Assembly (NCBI RefSeq): GCF_002127325.2
Contig: NC_035437.2
Location: 156,895,880-156,959,879, forward strand
Source: Helianthus annuus
Lineage: Eukaryota > Streptophyta > Magnoliopsida > Asterales > Asteraceae
Reading direction: 5' to 3'
Length of the DNA stretch: 64,000 bases
Position numbers and translations under genes: made by a program. How positions within the stretch are numbered: the first letter of the stretch is position 1; every line of letters begins with the position of its first letter. A model generated the notes under the pieces. The model saw only the letters and a list, made by a program, of their open reading frames with translations, was not told the origin of the DNA and did not search any database. Below, one piece after another: positions 13,124 to 25,476 of the stretch.

Positions 13124-13882
13124 TCAGTAGTGACGCTCCCTCTCGTCGTACTTCCAGGAGATTTGTTCCCCTATTTCCCGGATCCTATTCCCTGTACCTA
13201 TCAGTTCTTCACCAAACTGATGAAGTTCGGCTAGGTTTTCATAGCTCATTGGCGGGTTGGGGATAGGTTCTGGATCAAATTGAGGAAGTAAAGTATAGGG
13301 ACTATTGATCATATTTTGGAATTGCCAGTCATTTGTCCACCACTCTTCCATTTGGCCTAAAGGTCGTGTGTGGATTAGTGGGTCTGGAATAGCTGGTTCT
13401 AAGTTTATTGGGAATTGGGCTGTGGCAGGGTAAGAGTAGAGATTATTGTTGATAGGTCCTATGACATCACAATTTGCCAGTAGACGGTCTATTTCGTCTT
13501 TGAATGTGATCTCCTCAGGTTGTTTAGAGCTCTCTCCGATCTCTATTCCTTTTTGCTTAATATTTCCCCTTATTTCTATTTCTGCTTGTTTGGAACTCTC
13601 TCCAGTTTCTATTTCTTTTCCTTTGCTCACAGGATTTTCTATTTCAGGAAGTCTCCTAGTGGCTGGCTTCCTCCTGCGCACTTTCCTCCATCCTACATAT
13701 CTTCTTCTCTTTTTAGGTTTTGCTTTTTCCAGCGGTGGAGCTTGGAATTCCAGGGGTTCCTCTATGTCAGCAATATAACCAGTAAAGTCGTGGGAGACTT
13801 CAATTGGTACTGGGTAGAGGTTGAGATTCTGAAATGCTTCCGATATCTCATTCATGCTGTGCAGCATATATGCAAAATGCAC
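13124..13882 (-). CDS. Extra ORF1 of element A (252 aa), upstream of gag
   Basis: Uninterrupted ORF from ATG 13882. N-terminus about 1-45 resembles a short conserved module (NEISEAFQNLNLYPV); residues about 50-75 are very basic (KPKKRRRYVGWRKVRRRK), a possible nuclear or nucleic-acid contact; about 80-130 holds two near-repeats of the type EIEIGESSKQ; the C-terminal 90 residues hold the conserved EEWWTNDWQFQN core and an acidic/amphipathic tail. The homologue in B has the same start and end. It has stayed open although A's gag-pol is broken. No known family recognised. Element B interrupts the DNA between this ORF's stop and gag. Confidence 0.7.
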   Translation of the reverse strand: MHFAYMLHSMNEISEAFQNLNLYPVPIEVSHDFTGYIADIEEPLEFQAPPLEKAKPKKRRRYVGWRKVRRRKPATRRLPEIENPVSKGKEIETGESSKQAEIEIRGNIKQKGIEIGESSKQPEEITFKDEIDRLLANCDVIGPINNNLYSYPATAQFPINLEPAIPDPLIHTRPLGQMEEWWTNDWQFQNMINSPYTLLPQFDPEPIPNPPMSYENLAELHQFGEELIGTGNRIREIGEQISWKYDERERHY

Positions 13883-14045
13883 AAAATGCTAAGTTAAAAC
13901 TTTGGAACAAAGTTTAACAAATAAACATTGAAGTTTTATTGCATACCAATTTGTACAAAGGATAATCAGGAAAGAGAACACATTAGGATTTGATTTATTT
14001 ATTTACGGAGTAGTAATTTTCTACTAGATCAGGCCTATTGATATT

Positions 14046-14372
14046 TTAGAGGTTTGCATTTTCTGCTACGGTAGCTAGCATATAAAGATTTGCCCATTTC
14101 TCATCTAATTCGTCCTCCCAAGGTGGACTAGTAACAAATTCCTGGATTTCCCGATTAAACCTCACTTTCTTGGCTTGGGGTTTCTTTATTTTCTCCTGAC
14201 CCTTCCTAAGAATTGAATTTCTTTTCTCTGGGGTAAGAGGATTTTCATAATTTGCTTTACGGACAAAAATTCCTTCTTCCATATTTGCTGGGTTTTTGGA
14301 GGAAGAGGTTCCTTTTTCTATGGGTGCAGTATCTAATTTGTGATAGATAGCAGATAATCTTTGTTTACCCAT
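14046..14372 (-). CDS. Extra ORF2 of element A (108-113 aa)
   Basis: Open from ATG 14387 or, more likely, from ATG 14372 (MGKQRLSAIYHKLD), since the homologue in B starts with the same MGKQ. Contains EEGIFVRKANYENPLTPEKR, a Lys-rich middle and an acidic end (PPWEDELDEKWANLYMLATVAE). It begins about 150 bases after the primer site and ends about 160 bases before ORF1, so the two would lie on the same element RNA. No known domain recognised. Confidence 0.68.
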   Translation of the reverse strand: MGKQRLSAIYHKLDTAPIEKGTSSSKNPANMEEGIFVRKANYENPLTPEKRNSILRKGQEKIKKPQAKKVRFNREIQEFVTSPPWEDELDEKWANLYMLATVAENANL

Positions 14373-14518
14373 ACTGTAACTTAACAAATAAATCAGTTAA
14401 TAAAACACATATTCACAGAATGGTAATTGAAATTCCTAAATATTTTTCAATTACTTTAATAGGCTAAAATCAATAGTAAGCTTAAATCAGTGAGCTTAAA
14501 TCAGTAAGCTTAAAACAA

Positions 14519-14532
14519 TGGCTCTGATACCA
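14519..14532 (-). other. Primer-binding site of element A (tRNA-iMet type)
   Basis: Minus strand TGGTATCAGAGCCA, eight bases from the LTR at 14541. Same sequence as in element B. Confidence 0.9.
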
Positions 14533-14540
14533 CCTTTTCC

Positions 14541-15910
14541 TGTCGCGGCCCTTGGCCCGGTTTAACCCGGTCCAGAGCCGCGAGGCAGGAAATCCCGTGG
14601 TATCTATTTAAATGACAGCGGAAGCTTTCTGAAATAGGATCTTTTTAATAGTAAAACTGCTCGTTTTAAATAAACATGTTTCTTTATTTATTTACATTGA
14701 GCCACTTTTCTAAGCTTGTAGTGCTCCACGGCACTTTTTCTTTGCTCACAACAGATCATCTGAAACATGTTTGAAAAAGGTTTTGTCAGCAGGGAAATAC
14801 TGAGTGAATCATTCATTTTACTAAAAGACACATTCGTTATAATTCACAGTATTAAGAGCGATTACAATGTTTCTGATATCAATCCAACTACCCACAGTAT
14901 TTGTCACTCGACCATCCATTGGCTAACCCATTTGTCCAATGGTGTCTGTGACTGTGGTCAGATCACCCCTTGGCCACCCGTTTGTCCAAGTGTGACGGGA
15001 AACAAGTAATGTATACAAAACCCCACATACCGGCTGTAATTTGGTGATTACAAAGACGTAATCTCTGTAATTATAACCTTTGAAAATAAATAGGGTTTTG
15101 GAAATAATTTGATAAAAGAGAATGACTCACATTGCAGATTTAACGAGCAAAGTATAAGCCTACTGATTTGCCTTGATTAACCTAATTTAAATAACAATGC
15201 ACACACAAACGGTTAGTAACTAATACAGCAGTTACGTCAATTCACGAGATTAAACCCTCACAACAATTAGTAAAGTGTAATACTTAATAATTCAACGGAT
15301 TCACAACGAATAATAGGGCATTGTCCGAATTCGAACAGCACTCAAATATTCAAGTTGAAATCACGATGAATAACGAAGTATAAGCTCAATTTGAGCAGCA
15401 CTTAAACAATCGTTGGATAGTTATAATCGATCGGACGTTGAATCGTAATAGCGATCGAGTTATTACCCTGATTGTGGCAGCACTTCGTGAATTAGTGTGT
15501 GTTGTGGACTGATTCTACTATAACTCGACGTACACAGAGAATTTTTACGTCGTTTCAATCACAGAATGCAAGTGCCAATGTCGGCTATTTATACTGATTT
15601 TTGGACACGCTTACGGACCGTAAGCCACTTCCCTTACGGTTCGTAAGGGAAGCAGTCTATTTATAGGCTAGCCAGGTTCGGGACTAGCTATGCTGAGTTG
15701 ACAGTTTTCAATTTTTAAAATTTGACAACGAGATTTATTGATAATCGTTACTAGGATTTTACCCCCCCCCCAAGTTTTAGGGGCTCTGATCCTGATTCCA
15801 ATTGTTCTGGAAATTTTAGGGTTTATGCAGAATCATTCGGGTTTCTCAATTAGGGTTTCCTTTTTGATTAATTATCATCCTAAAAATTACTTTTAGTGAG
15901 AGTTGTTACA
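14541..15910 (-). repeat. 5' LTR of element A
   Basis: 1370 bp, plus strand TGTCGCGG..GTTGTTACA. Minus-strand TATAAATAG at 15585-15593. Clearly related to, but well diverged from, the LTRs of B and C. Confidence 0.9.
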
Positions 15911-15915
15911 GTCAA

Positions 15916-17477
15916 CGAGTGACCAAATTAAAATTTTACCCTTATTGGTTATCATGATTTACCTTATATGGTAACCTTTAAAAGTACATGTTTCATTCGT
16001 CATAAGATGATCGAATTTCCGATTTAACTCATTTTTAACCATCAATACGGTTTCTTATCCTATTTGGATATCTTGTTCCATATGACTACACGCCGGAACA
16101 CCATATCTCAATTAGGCATTTATCTTATTCTTAATTAATACAACAAAGAACATTCTAAAACATATGACTAGTGTAAACTATACTTACCTTGCATCCGAAT
16201 TATGCTTTACCTCCATTCTTGATTTGTTTGACCCGCTTCCTTTCCCAAGCCTCCACCTAGCTCGTTAGGCGTCAAACTATTTTCAATCATTTACAAGGCG
16301 GTTAAATTAGTCATAAAAATCACGACTATTCCACCTCACTTATTTTCTATGCCGAAGCTACTATTCGACTTCATAATTAGTTAACTTAGCTTATCAAAAG
16401 TTAACTACTTTTTGATCACATGGTTTACACAATTAAGTCAAATCAACATTATGATTAGAACCCGCTTTACCCCATCTTTCACGTAATTAGTCAAACAAGG
16501 CAATTACGCGTTTCCATTCGTAATTTCAAAATATGAACATTCACTTAGGCATTTTAACAAACACCTTGGGGGCATATTCTATAAAATCAACTATCAATTT
16601 TCATAACTAGTTATTTAGCCAAGCTTAACATCAATTAAGCATGTTCATATAAATTTTCACATTAACAAAATCTGAATTCACTTCCTAGAGCTCAAATTAC
16701 ACTAGAACAACAATCAAAATTTTAGTGTTTAACATATTCTTACAAAACCCACTTATCACCTTCAATGGTGATTGTGAATTCACAAGATTTAAGCAAAATT
16801 TCAACAAGTAATTGACTAGGGTTTATCCCTAATCACTATCTCATTCCTATTTCATCCAAGCAACTATCATGCATCATAAATTTCGAGTTCCAAGTATTGA
16901 TTCAGAATTTCAATTGGAATCATTCAACGAAATTCCACATACCTTATGATCATTTTACTGAGGTGATCACTAATCCATGCTTGGATTTCAATTTGGGTGT
17001 GATTTGCCCTTCCAATTGCTTGTAGTTTAGCTTGTTAGGGTTTGAAAGATGAGAGCTCCTGGCTCCTCTAGAATTGTCGACCAGAACACACACTCAAGGT
17101 GTGTGTTTTGGTGTTTCATGTTTCATTTTATTAAAACTTGTTTCACGTTTATCACATTTGGCCCCTATACTTAACCCAAGTTGCATATAGTGTGTTTTAA
17201 CAAATTTTCTTATTACTATAAGGCTTATGACTAACTAGGTTATTTATTCCTAGTTGCTTTATCCTGTTCATAACCCGTTTTATTTTAAGTCCCGTTAACT
17301 CGGACCTTTTATATACTTTGTTTTCTCAAAGTATTTCTTTCCCCCTTTTAATTAATATTAGGATGATTTGTTTAAGTCATAATATTTACTGGGTTAAATT
17401 TTTACCACTAACAGTATCTTACCCGTCTTTTAGTATTAACGTGGTTTGATTACCAAACCCGTTTTTGGGATGTTACA
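15916..17477 (-). repeat. LTR-like block D of another gypsy family
   Basis: No ORF. Read on the minus strand it begins at 17477 with TGTAACATCCCAAAAACGGG, a common type of plant gypsy LTR start, and has TATATAAAAGG about 170 bases in (near 17310). The left end is cut by element A. I infer that D inserted into element C and A then inserted into D. Its internal region is not visible, so it could also be a solo LTR. Confidence 0.5.
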
Positions 17478-20400
17478 AAACAGCCGACGGTAACTCTGTT
17501 AGTATAGAGCGAGTCTTGCAGAAAGGTAAAATAGATCTTTCAGGTTATAAATTTTCTGCAAACTTGCTACCCATGAACTTAGCTGGATTCGATGTTGTGT
17601 TAGGAATGGATTGGTTAGTATCCAACCATGCTCGAATCCTTTGTGAAAAGAATTCCATAGAAATTCGTGCGCCCTCAGGAGAAGTAATTGTGGTTGTAGG
17701 GGATAAGCCACGAAATCCAATGAAATTTATTTCAGTTATGAAAATGGCCGGTTATTCGAGAAAACAAGGAATAGCATATACAGTTTCAGTAGTTGCTAAT
17801 ACTAAAAGTAAAGAACTTAAGGACATTCCAGTAGTATCAGAATACTCGGATGTATTCCCAGAAGAACTACCTGGATTGCCACCCGATAGGGAAGTAGAAT
17901 TTAGGATTCATCTAATTCCTGGAACTACACCGATAGCCAAGGCACCTTATCAGTTAGCACCTACCAAAATGTTAGAATTGAAAAATCAGTTAGATGAATT
18001 GCTAAGCAAAGGGTTTATACAACCTAGTTCATCCCCTTGGAGAGCACCAGTGTTGTTTGTGAAAAAGAAAGATGGTTCGATGCGAATATGTATCAATTAT
18101 AGGGAATTGAACAAAGTTACAATTAAGAATCGATACCCATTACCTAGGATTGATGATCTCTTTGATCAGCTTCAGGGAGCTAGATATTTCTCTAAGATAG
18201 ATTTACGCTCCGGGTATCATCAGTTAAAGGTACAAGAAGAAGACATACCTAAAACTGCTTTCAGAACTAGGTATGGTCATTACGAGTTTACAGTTATGCC
18301 TTTTGGACTTACAAATGCTCCGACAGCATTTATGGATTTGATGAATAGGATCTGTAAACAGTATCTGGATAAATTTGTAATTGTCTTCATCGATGATATA
18401 CTTATTTATTCCAAGAATCAGGAAGAACATTGTCAACACTTGCATGCACTCTTAACTTTGTTAAGAAAGGAGAAGCTTTACGCCAAATTCTCAAAATGTG
18501 AATTTTGGCTCCAGGAGGTGCAATTTTTAGGGCACATGGTGAATCACGAAGGTATTCACGTAGATCCCTCCAAACTAGAAGCCATCACTAAATGGAAAAT
18601 CCCACATTCAGCTATGGAAATTAGAAGTTTTCTAGGGTTAGTCGGATACTATAGACGGTTCATTAAGGATTTTTCTAAGATAGCTTTACCATTAACTAAG
18701 CTAACCTGTAAAGCAGTGAAGTTTGAGTGGGGACCTAGGCAAGAAGAGGCTTTTAAGATTTTAAAGCAAAAGTTAACAAATGCCCCAATTCTTGCCTTGC
18801 CGAAAGGAACAGAAGATTTTGAAGTTTACTGTGATGCTTCTAAGTTAGGATTAGGATGTGTGCTAATGCAACGCAAGAAGGTAATTGCGTATGCCTCAAG
18901 GCAATTGAAGAAGCACGAGGAAAACTATACGACTCATGACTTAGATTTAGGATCAATAATTTTTGCCCTTAAGATTTGGAGGCATTATCTGTATGGAAGT
19001 AAGTTTACTATCTATACGGATCACAAAAGTTTAAGGTACATATTTGGGCAAAAAGAATTGAACATGAGGCAAAGGAGATGGATGGAAATTCTAAGTGACT
19101 ACGATTGTGATATTCAATATCATGAGGGAAAAGAAAATGTAGTCGCAGATGCTCTCAGTCGTAAGTACCATGAAAAGCAAAAGCGAGTTCGTGCTCTTAG
19201 ATTAAATCTTCAAGTAAATTTAATGGAACAATTGAGGAATGTTCAGGAAACAGCAATCAAGGATGATGCTGAAGGAATGAAAGGAAATATAAAGGAACTA
19301 GAGCAAGGCACCGATGGAATTTGGAGATTCCATAAGAAAAGAATTTGGGTACCTAAACAAGGAAACTTAAGAGATAAGATTTTAGAAGAGGCCCATAAAT
19401 CTAGGTATACCATGCACCCAGGAAATAATAAGATGTACCAAGATTTAAGAAATAATTTCTGGTGGATAGGAATGAAAAAGGACATAGCTAGATATGTATC
19501 TAAGTGTTTGACTTGTTCACAAGTTAAAGTAGAACACCAGAAACCCTCAGGGCTACTCCAACAATTAGAAATGCCTGTTTGGAAATGGGAACTAATAACC
19601 ATGGACTTCGTTACTAAACTACCCAAGACTAGAAAAGGTAACGACGCAATTTGGGTAATTGTGGATCGATTAACCAAATCAGCTCATTTTCTACCCATCA
19701 AGGAAACCTTTAGCATGGAAATGTTAGCCAAGTTGTACGTAGATGAAGTAGTATCCTTACATGGAGTTCCACTCTCCATTGTATCGGATAGAGATAGTCG
19801 TTTTACTTCACATTTCTGGACAAGTTTTCAAGAAGCCATGGGGACCCGATTAAATTTAAGTACTGCCTACCATCCCCAAACTGACGGACAAAGTGAAAGG
19901 ACGATCCAAACCCTGGAAGACATGCTTAGGGCATGTGTGATCGATTTTGGTGGAAATTGGGATAACCACCTACCCTTAATTGAATTCTCCTATAACAATT
20001 GTTATCATTCAAGCATCGAAGCTGCCCCGTTCGAAGCACTGTATGGACGCAAGTGTAGAACTCCGGTTTGCTTGGCAGAAATAGGGGAAAGTCAGCTATC
20101 AGGTCCTGAAATAGTACAAGAAACCACCGATAACATCACTTAAATCAAGGAAAGACTAAAGACGGCTCGAGATCGCCAGAAAAGTTATGCAGACAACAGA
20201 CGTAAGCCGCTAGAGTTTCAAGTCGGAGACAAGGTACTCTTGAAAGTTTCTCCTTGGAAAGGAGTAGTGCGGTCCAGAAAGAAAGGGAAACTAAGTCCAA
20301 GATACATAGGACCATTCCCAGTAATTCAACGTATAGGACCAGTTGCCTATCGTTTACAACTACCAGAAGAGCTAGCCGGGGTACATGACGTATTTCATGT

Positions 20401-20641
20401 ATCCAACCTCAAGAAATGTCTATCTGCCGAATCTCTGGTAGTACCTCTCCAAGACGTACAAGTAAATGAAAAGCTGAAGTTTGTTGAGAAACCACTTCAG
20501 ATAGAAGACAGAAAGGTCAAGTTTCTCAAAAACAAATGGCTAGTATTGGTCAAAGTCAAGTGGGATTCAAAGAGAGGACCTGAATACACTTGGGAGCTGG
20601 AATCAGAAATGAAGCGGAAATATCCTCACTTATTCCAGTAA
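17478..20641 (+). pseudogene. pol of element C (5'-truncated, one nonsense codon)
   Basis: Open from the junction to TAA at 20141-20143, where B has CAA (KITQIKERL), then open in the same frame to 20641. Domains in order: C-terminal part of protease, RT ([10 protein letters not shown]), RNase H (CDAS, YTDHKSL), integrase zinc finger and MDFV/SDRD/DGQSERT core, chromodomain ([17 protein letters not shown]). The first ATG (17465) is only a chance codon in the flanking LTR. RT reads CINYREL where A and B read CIDYREL. No upstream gag remains. Confidence 0.9.
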
Positions 20642-20677
20642 ATCTCGAGGATGAGATTTTAAATAAGGTGGGGAGGA

Positions 20678-22047
20678 TGTAACAACTCTCACCAAAAGTA
20701 TTACTTTTTATTTTATTTTATCCAATAGGAAACCCTAATTGAGACCCCCAAGTAATCCAGCATAACCCCTAAAATTTTCAGAATAATCAGAATCAGGATC
20801 AGGGCCCCCAAAACTCAGGGGGGGTAAACCCTAGTTGGTATTATCTCGACAGTTTTTAATAGGAATCGAATTTGAACGAACGGTCAACTCAGCTAAGCTA
20901 GTAACAGACGTGGCTACCCTATACTAAAAGTGACCTCTCGCGCCACGCGAGAGCTCTCGTGACACGCGAGCGCGCCGTTTTTCCAGTATAAATAGAGGAG
21001 TTTAGCACTTGAATTTGGTCATTGGTTCGACGTAAAAACTCATTTTGTACGTTGAGATATTGTCTGATTACTTCAAAACACACACACACACACAGCATGA
21101 AACGCTGCCGCGACAACAGGGTAATAACTCGATCGCTATTACGATTCAATGTCCGATCGATTGAAACTATCCAATGGATGTTTAAGTGCTGCCCACATTA
21201 GGGTTATACTTTGTCATTCGTCATGAATTCGATGGATGTTAAGTATCGCACTTTGTCATTCGTTGTGAGGGTTTGTATCTCGTGAGTTATCGTAAATGTT
21301 GTATTAGTTACTGACCTAGTTTTCGTGTGCATTGTTATTTGAAATTAGGTTAATCAGGCTATAATCAGTAGGCTAAACGTTGCCCGTTTAAACTTGCAAT
21401 GTGAGTCATTCTCTTTTTATCAACAGTGTTTTACGATACTCCAAATTGTTTTCAAAAGTTATAATTACAGGGATTAAGTGGTGGTTATCTTGAATCACTG
21501 GCTAGTGGGGTATTGTGCACATTACTAATTTCTCACGGTTAGGCTAATAAATCCTAACAGTGATAATCATCACTACTTGGGTGAAAGGACCCAATAGTGG
21601 TATGACCATCGTCACCAGGGTGTGACACGGCGCCAGATAAAAATAAGATAAAAGCCATTGTAATCGCTCTTATGCTGTAAATGATAGCTAAGTGTCATTT
21701 TGTTAGCTTCGAATGATTCACCAGTATTTCCCCGCTGACAAAAATCTTTTTAAAACATGTTTCAGGCGACCTCATGTGAATCAAGGAAAAAGTGCTACGG
21801 AGCACTAATCAAGCTTGAAGGGTGGCTCAGTTAAATAAATAAAATGTTTTGTAAACCAGGGAATTTCCTCGGGAAATTCATCTATTGTAAATTACAGGGT
21901 TAGTCCCAAGTTATGAAATGAAATAATGGGGCATTTTCAAGTTTAAAGATCCTGTTAAAACTTCCGCTGCCAAATCAAATAATAAATACCACGGGTTTCT
22001 GTCCCGCGACTCCTGGACCGGGTAAAACCGGGACGGGGGCCGTGACA
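20678..22047 (+). repeat. 3' LTR of element C
   Basis: 1370 bp, TGTAACAACTC..CCGTGACA, preceded by the polypurine tract GGTGGGGAGGA. TATAAATAG at 20987-20995. A short (CA)n run lies near 21080. Confidence 0.92.
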
Positions 22048-22051
22048 TTTC

Positions 22052-24686
22052 GTGGATAAAAAAGAAAAAAATCCAAGGCTTTCATCTTAAAGATTGATTT
22101 CGACAAAGCATACGATAATGTGAATTGGAACTTTGTTATGAAAATCCTTCAACAAATGGGTTTCCACAAGAAATGGTGCTCTTGGATCATGGGGATTCTC
22201 AAGTCGGCTAACTCTTCGGTGTTGGTCAATGGTTCGCCTACTTTCACGTTTAGATGTGAGAAAGGTTTGAGACAAGGTGATCCGTTGTCGCCTTTTCTTT
22301 TTTTGGTAGTGATGGAGGCTCTATCTTGTATGATTGACAACGCTAGGGGTGTGCACGGTTCGGTTCGGTTCGGTTTTTGGGTAAAATCAAAACCGAAACC
22401 GAAATGTCGGTTTTCGGGTTTTAAAAACCGTTCGGTTTCGGTTTTTTTCGGTTTCGGTTTTTCGGTTTTTATGTTGGTTCGGTTCGGTTTTTCGGTTATT
22501 TCGGTTTTTGGAACAAAATTATGTAAGATTCAAAAAAATAAAAAGTATAATTTATATTATAACAATCTTTTATATGTTTACATTTAAGTTATTATAGTTA
22601 ACCTCTTTAGTTAATGTTGTTTACGTACACCTAACCTTCTAATCTATTTTTATGTTTCTTCAAAAAATTTTATTTAATTTAACTTCTATATTAAATTTTG
22701 TTATATCTTATAGGTAATAATAAATCATTTCAGTTATAATGTTTTTATTATAAACACTTAACATTCAAGAATAAAATTAACATTTTCTACTATCATTGGG
22801 TTAAACACTTAAACATTTTAAACTTAAACATAAAAATATATGGATTGTAACTTATCGGTTCGGTTCGGTTTTTTTCGGTTATTGAAAAAGTATATCCGAA
22901 AACCGAACCGAAATTTTCGGTTATTAAAAATCCGAAAACCGAACCGTCGGTTTTTGTTTCGGTTCGGTTTTTTCGGTTCGGTTATTTCGGCTATTCGGTT
23001 ACGGTTCGGTTATTTCGGTTTTCTTGCTCACCCCTAGACAACGCTAAGAGAGCTGGGATAATTAAAGGGTTTTGACTCCAAACAACGGGCCCAATATTGC
23101 TCATCTTTTGTATGCGGATGACGCAATTGTCATGGGAGAATGGACTAGAGATGAATTATTGAACATCGTGAGAATTCTTCGCTGCTTTTTCCTTTGTTCG
23201 GGTCTTAAAATTAACATTGATAAATCTCATCTTTATGGTATTGGAGTGGGTTTGGAAGAAATAGGGGAGATGGCGAATGTGGTTGGGTGTTAACACGATT
23301 GTCCTCCTTTCAAATACCTTGGGCTCAAAGTTGGAGCAAATATGAACAGGGTCTCAAATTGGCATCCGATCATTGAGAGTTTTCGCGCTCGTCTCTCTAA
23401 ATGGAAGTCTCACCTTCTTTCGATTGGGGGTAGAGTGGTGTTAATAAAATCAGTCATGGAAAGTCTCCCAACATATTATTTTTCTCTTTAAAAAGCCCCT
23501 AAGAGAATTATTTCAGCTTTAGAATCCATGATAAAGAAGTTTTTATGGGGCGGCTCTGTGGAAGAAAAAAAGATGCATTGGGTTGCATGGGATAAGGTTA
23601 CGTGTCTAAAAAAATGGAGGTTTGGGCTTAAGTAAATTAGAAGTGGTGAACAAATCATTATTGTCTAAATGGGGATGGAGATACAAGACGGAAGAAAGCA
23701 ACTTATGGAAGAAGGTTATCGACGCTCTTCATTCTAGTAGGACGGGATGGGATTGCATTTCGTATAAAAAATCCCTTTCTGGAGTTTGGAATAATATAGC
23801 TAAGAATTTTGTTAACACGAAGGTGGGTGGTCGCCCTCTAAGGTATTTCATGAGAGGAACAGTTGGTCACGGTGAGGATGTAGCTTTTTGGCTTGATACT
23901 TGGCTCCTTGATGAACCTCTCAAGACTGCATTTCCAGACTTAATTAGTAAGGAAGCTGATAAAAGGGTCTCGGTGGCCGACAGGTTTATCAGTCAAAGTA
24001 GCGATGGCCGATATTCTTGGAGCTGGAACTCGGACCTGTCGGACTCTATTCTTCGCTCGAGGTTAGAACAGTTAATTGGGCTGCTAGATAGTGTCATCTT
24101 AGCGACTGGTAAGGCCCGGTGGAAATGGACATCAGCTTTGGATGGTTCGTTCTCGGTTAAGGCAGTTAAAAAACTGTTGAATGGGGATCAAGTGCAGGAA
24201 AAGTGCTTTGTTCTGGATTGGTGCAACTGGATTCCTGCCAAAGTAAACATTCACGTATGGAGGTTGGAGATGAATAAAGTTCTCACAGCCGAAGCTTTAA
24301 GGAAAAGAAATGTTGGCATCCGCGACACGACGTGCCCCCTTTGTCATTCTGAAGACGAATCGGCCGATCACTTGTTTATTGGTTGTTTCATCGCTTCGAC
24401 AGTTTGGAGTGGGGTTAGTTCATGGTGCAATATTCCTAACATATTCGCATTATCTATTCGTGATCTTCTTTCCTTTTACAAAGACCTCGGGTTGTCGGAG
24501 AAGAAAAGAGACGCGGTTCAAGGCATTATAATGATAACTTGCTGGAGCGTTTGGCGAGCTAGGAATAACGTCAAATTTTCTAATTCGTCGGTTAGAATTG
24601 AAAGTATTATTAGCGAAATTAAGACTTTAAGTTTTCTTTGGTTTTCAAATAGATCGAGATATAAAGGTTTAGATTGGAAGGATTGA
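22052..24686 (+). pseudogene. LINE ORF2: reverse transcriptase plus zf-RVT region
   Basis: Recognisable order: RT motif KIDFDKAYD (22090), GLRQGDPLSPFLF (22270), then after the MITE the catalytic YADD box at about 23112, [17 protein letters not shown] and [10 protein letters not shown], and a C-terminal zf-RVT stretch CPLCHSEDESADHLF near 24335. Lesions: a frameshift near 22068, another near 23072, TAA at about 23291, TAA near 23490, and a frame change near 23615. The last 354 codons (23622-24686) are open. No endonuclease domain is visible. Dead copy. Confidence 0.85.
22344..23036 (+). mobile_element. hAT-type MITE with CGGTT-rich ends
   Basis: 693 bp. Ends TAGGGGTGTGCA and TGCTCACCCCTA are near-perfect inverted repeats, flanked by a perfect 8-bp duplication GACAACGC (22336-22343 and 23037-23044), the size typical of hAT transposition. 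The outer parts are runs of CGGTTCGGTTTT and its complement; the middle is AT-rich. No transposase. Strand is arbitrary. The host RT frame resumes after it. Confidence 0.9.
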
Positions 24687-24781
24687 AGCTCGTTTGTAAA
24701 TATGTAATTTTGTAGTTGTTCTTTGTCGGCCCGGCTTGGATCGTCGTTTTTCTGTTAATGAAATTTACCTATAAAAAAAAA

Positions 24782-25476
24782 TGTGTGGTTTATTTTTCTT
24801 TTCGTCATTACAAAATAAAACTTCCAAGTTCATTTTGCGCTTACACAGAAGAAAAAAGGACATGCATATTTAATTATGTAATGCACAAAATAAATTACAT
24901 TGATATGGATTTATTTGGTCAACCAAAAAGTTCTCATTTCATGCATTGATATGGATTCATTCACAGAACGTTACAAACGTTTGAAACTTAGATGGAATTA
25001 CATGTTGACCGGATAAATTATGACTTTTTAAATAATTTCAATATCAACTAGTGTTTGTTTACACATGTAATTTGGCATAGTACATGTTAATTAGACGATA
25101 CAGATTTTATGAAGTTGGTGTTGTAAAAATGTTTATTTTTTACTTATTATTTTTTAAATTTCTTTTAATAGATCTTTAGAAAAATGTTTTTATTTTTTAA
25201 AATGTTATTTTTATAGTTTATTTTTGTTTAACACGTGTGTTTTGTGATTTTTATATATTCTTATGTATGTATATATAAATCAATAAAAAAGATAACAAAT
25301 TAAATATATATACAACTTTGTTTTTTTTAGTTTTTTTTGGTTAAATAAATAAAATATAATAGTTTTACAAAACATGATTCAATTTTTTTAAATAATAAAA
25401 TGTAAAATCTAAAGCAACAACTCAAGAATCCGGTGCAACAAATTACCATGTGATAACCCATGGTTGCTTGGAACAT
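24782..25476. other. AT-rich gene-free stretch with a copy of the SAUR upstream region
   Basis: No gene seen. 24955-25275 closely matches 47610-47932 in the same orientation (shared GTTACAAACGTTTGAAACTT and following sequence), the DNA lying upstream of the SAUR gene. It may be a dispersed repeat or a trace of local duplication. Confidence 0.55.

Larger units (their letters stand above)
1..15910 (-). mobile_element. Ty3/gypsy chromovirus (Tekay-like), element A, split by element B
   Basis: Minus-strand LTR retrotransposon. Reading from its 5' end (right): 5' LTR 14541-15910, tRNA-Met type primer site, two extra ORFs, then gag-pol, whose integrase part runs off the left edge. Element B (3898-13074) is inserted between the first extra ORF and gag. 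The Tekay-like assignment rests on the RT, integrase and C-terminal chromodomain of the close relatives B and C, and on the iMet primer site. The 3' LTR lies outside the window. The base run right of the LTR, GTCAA at 15911-15915, is the likely target duplication but its partner is not visible. Nonsense codons and an altered protease site show it is dead. Confidence 0.88.
17478..22047 (+). mobile_element. 5'-truncated Tekay-like gypsy element C
   Basis: Begins abruptly inside the protease region ([13 protein letters not shown]) next to block D, runs through RT, RNase H, integrase and chromodomain, and ends with a polypurine tract (20667-20677) and a 3' LTR. Gag, primer site and 5' LTR are absent here; if D split C they lie left of the window. 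The right flank (22048 on) is LINE RT sequence, so C is inserted in a LINE. Confidence 0.88.
22048..24781 (+). mobile_element. L1-type non-LTR retrotransposon (LINE), 5' part displaced
   Basis: RT begins at once after the LTR of C and the element ends with a short A-run at 24773-24781, as plant L1 copies do. Its 5' part is expected left of C, outside the window. A hAT-type MITE splits the RT (22344-23036). Confidence 0.85.

Noticed and set aside
14541..22047. LTRs of A (14541-15910) and C (20678-22047) as one pair, since both are 1370 bp
   Set aside because: They are in opposite orientation and clearly diverged; each belongs to its own element by polypurine tract or primer site.
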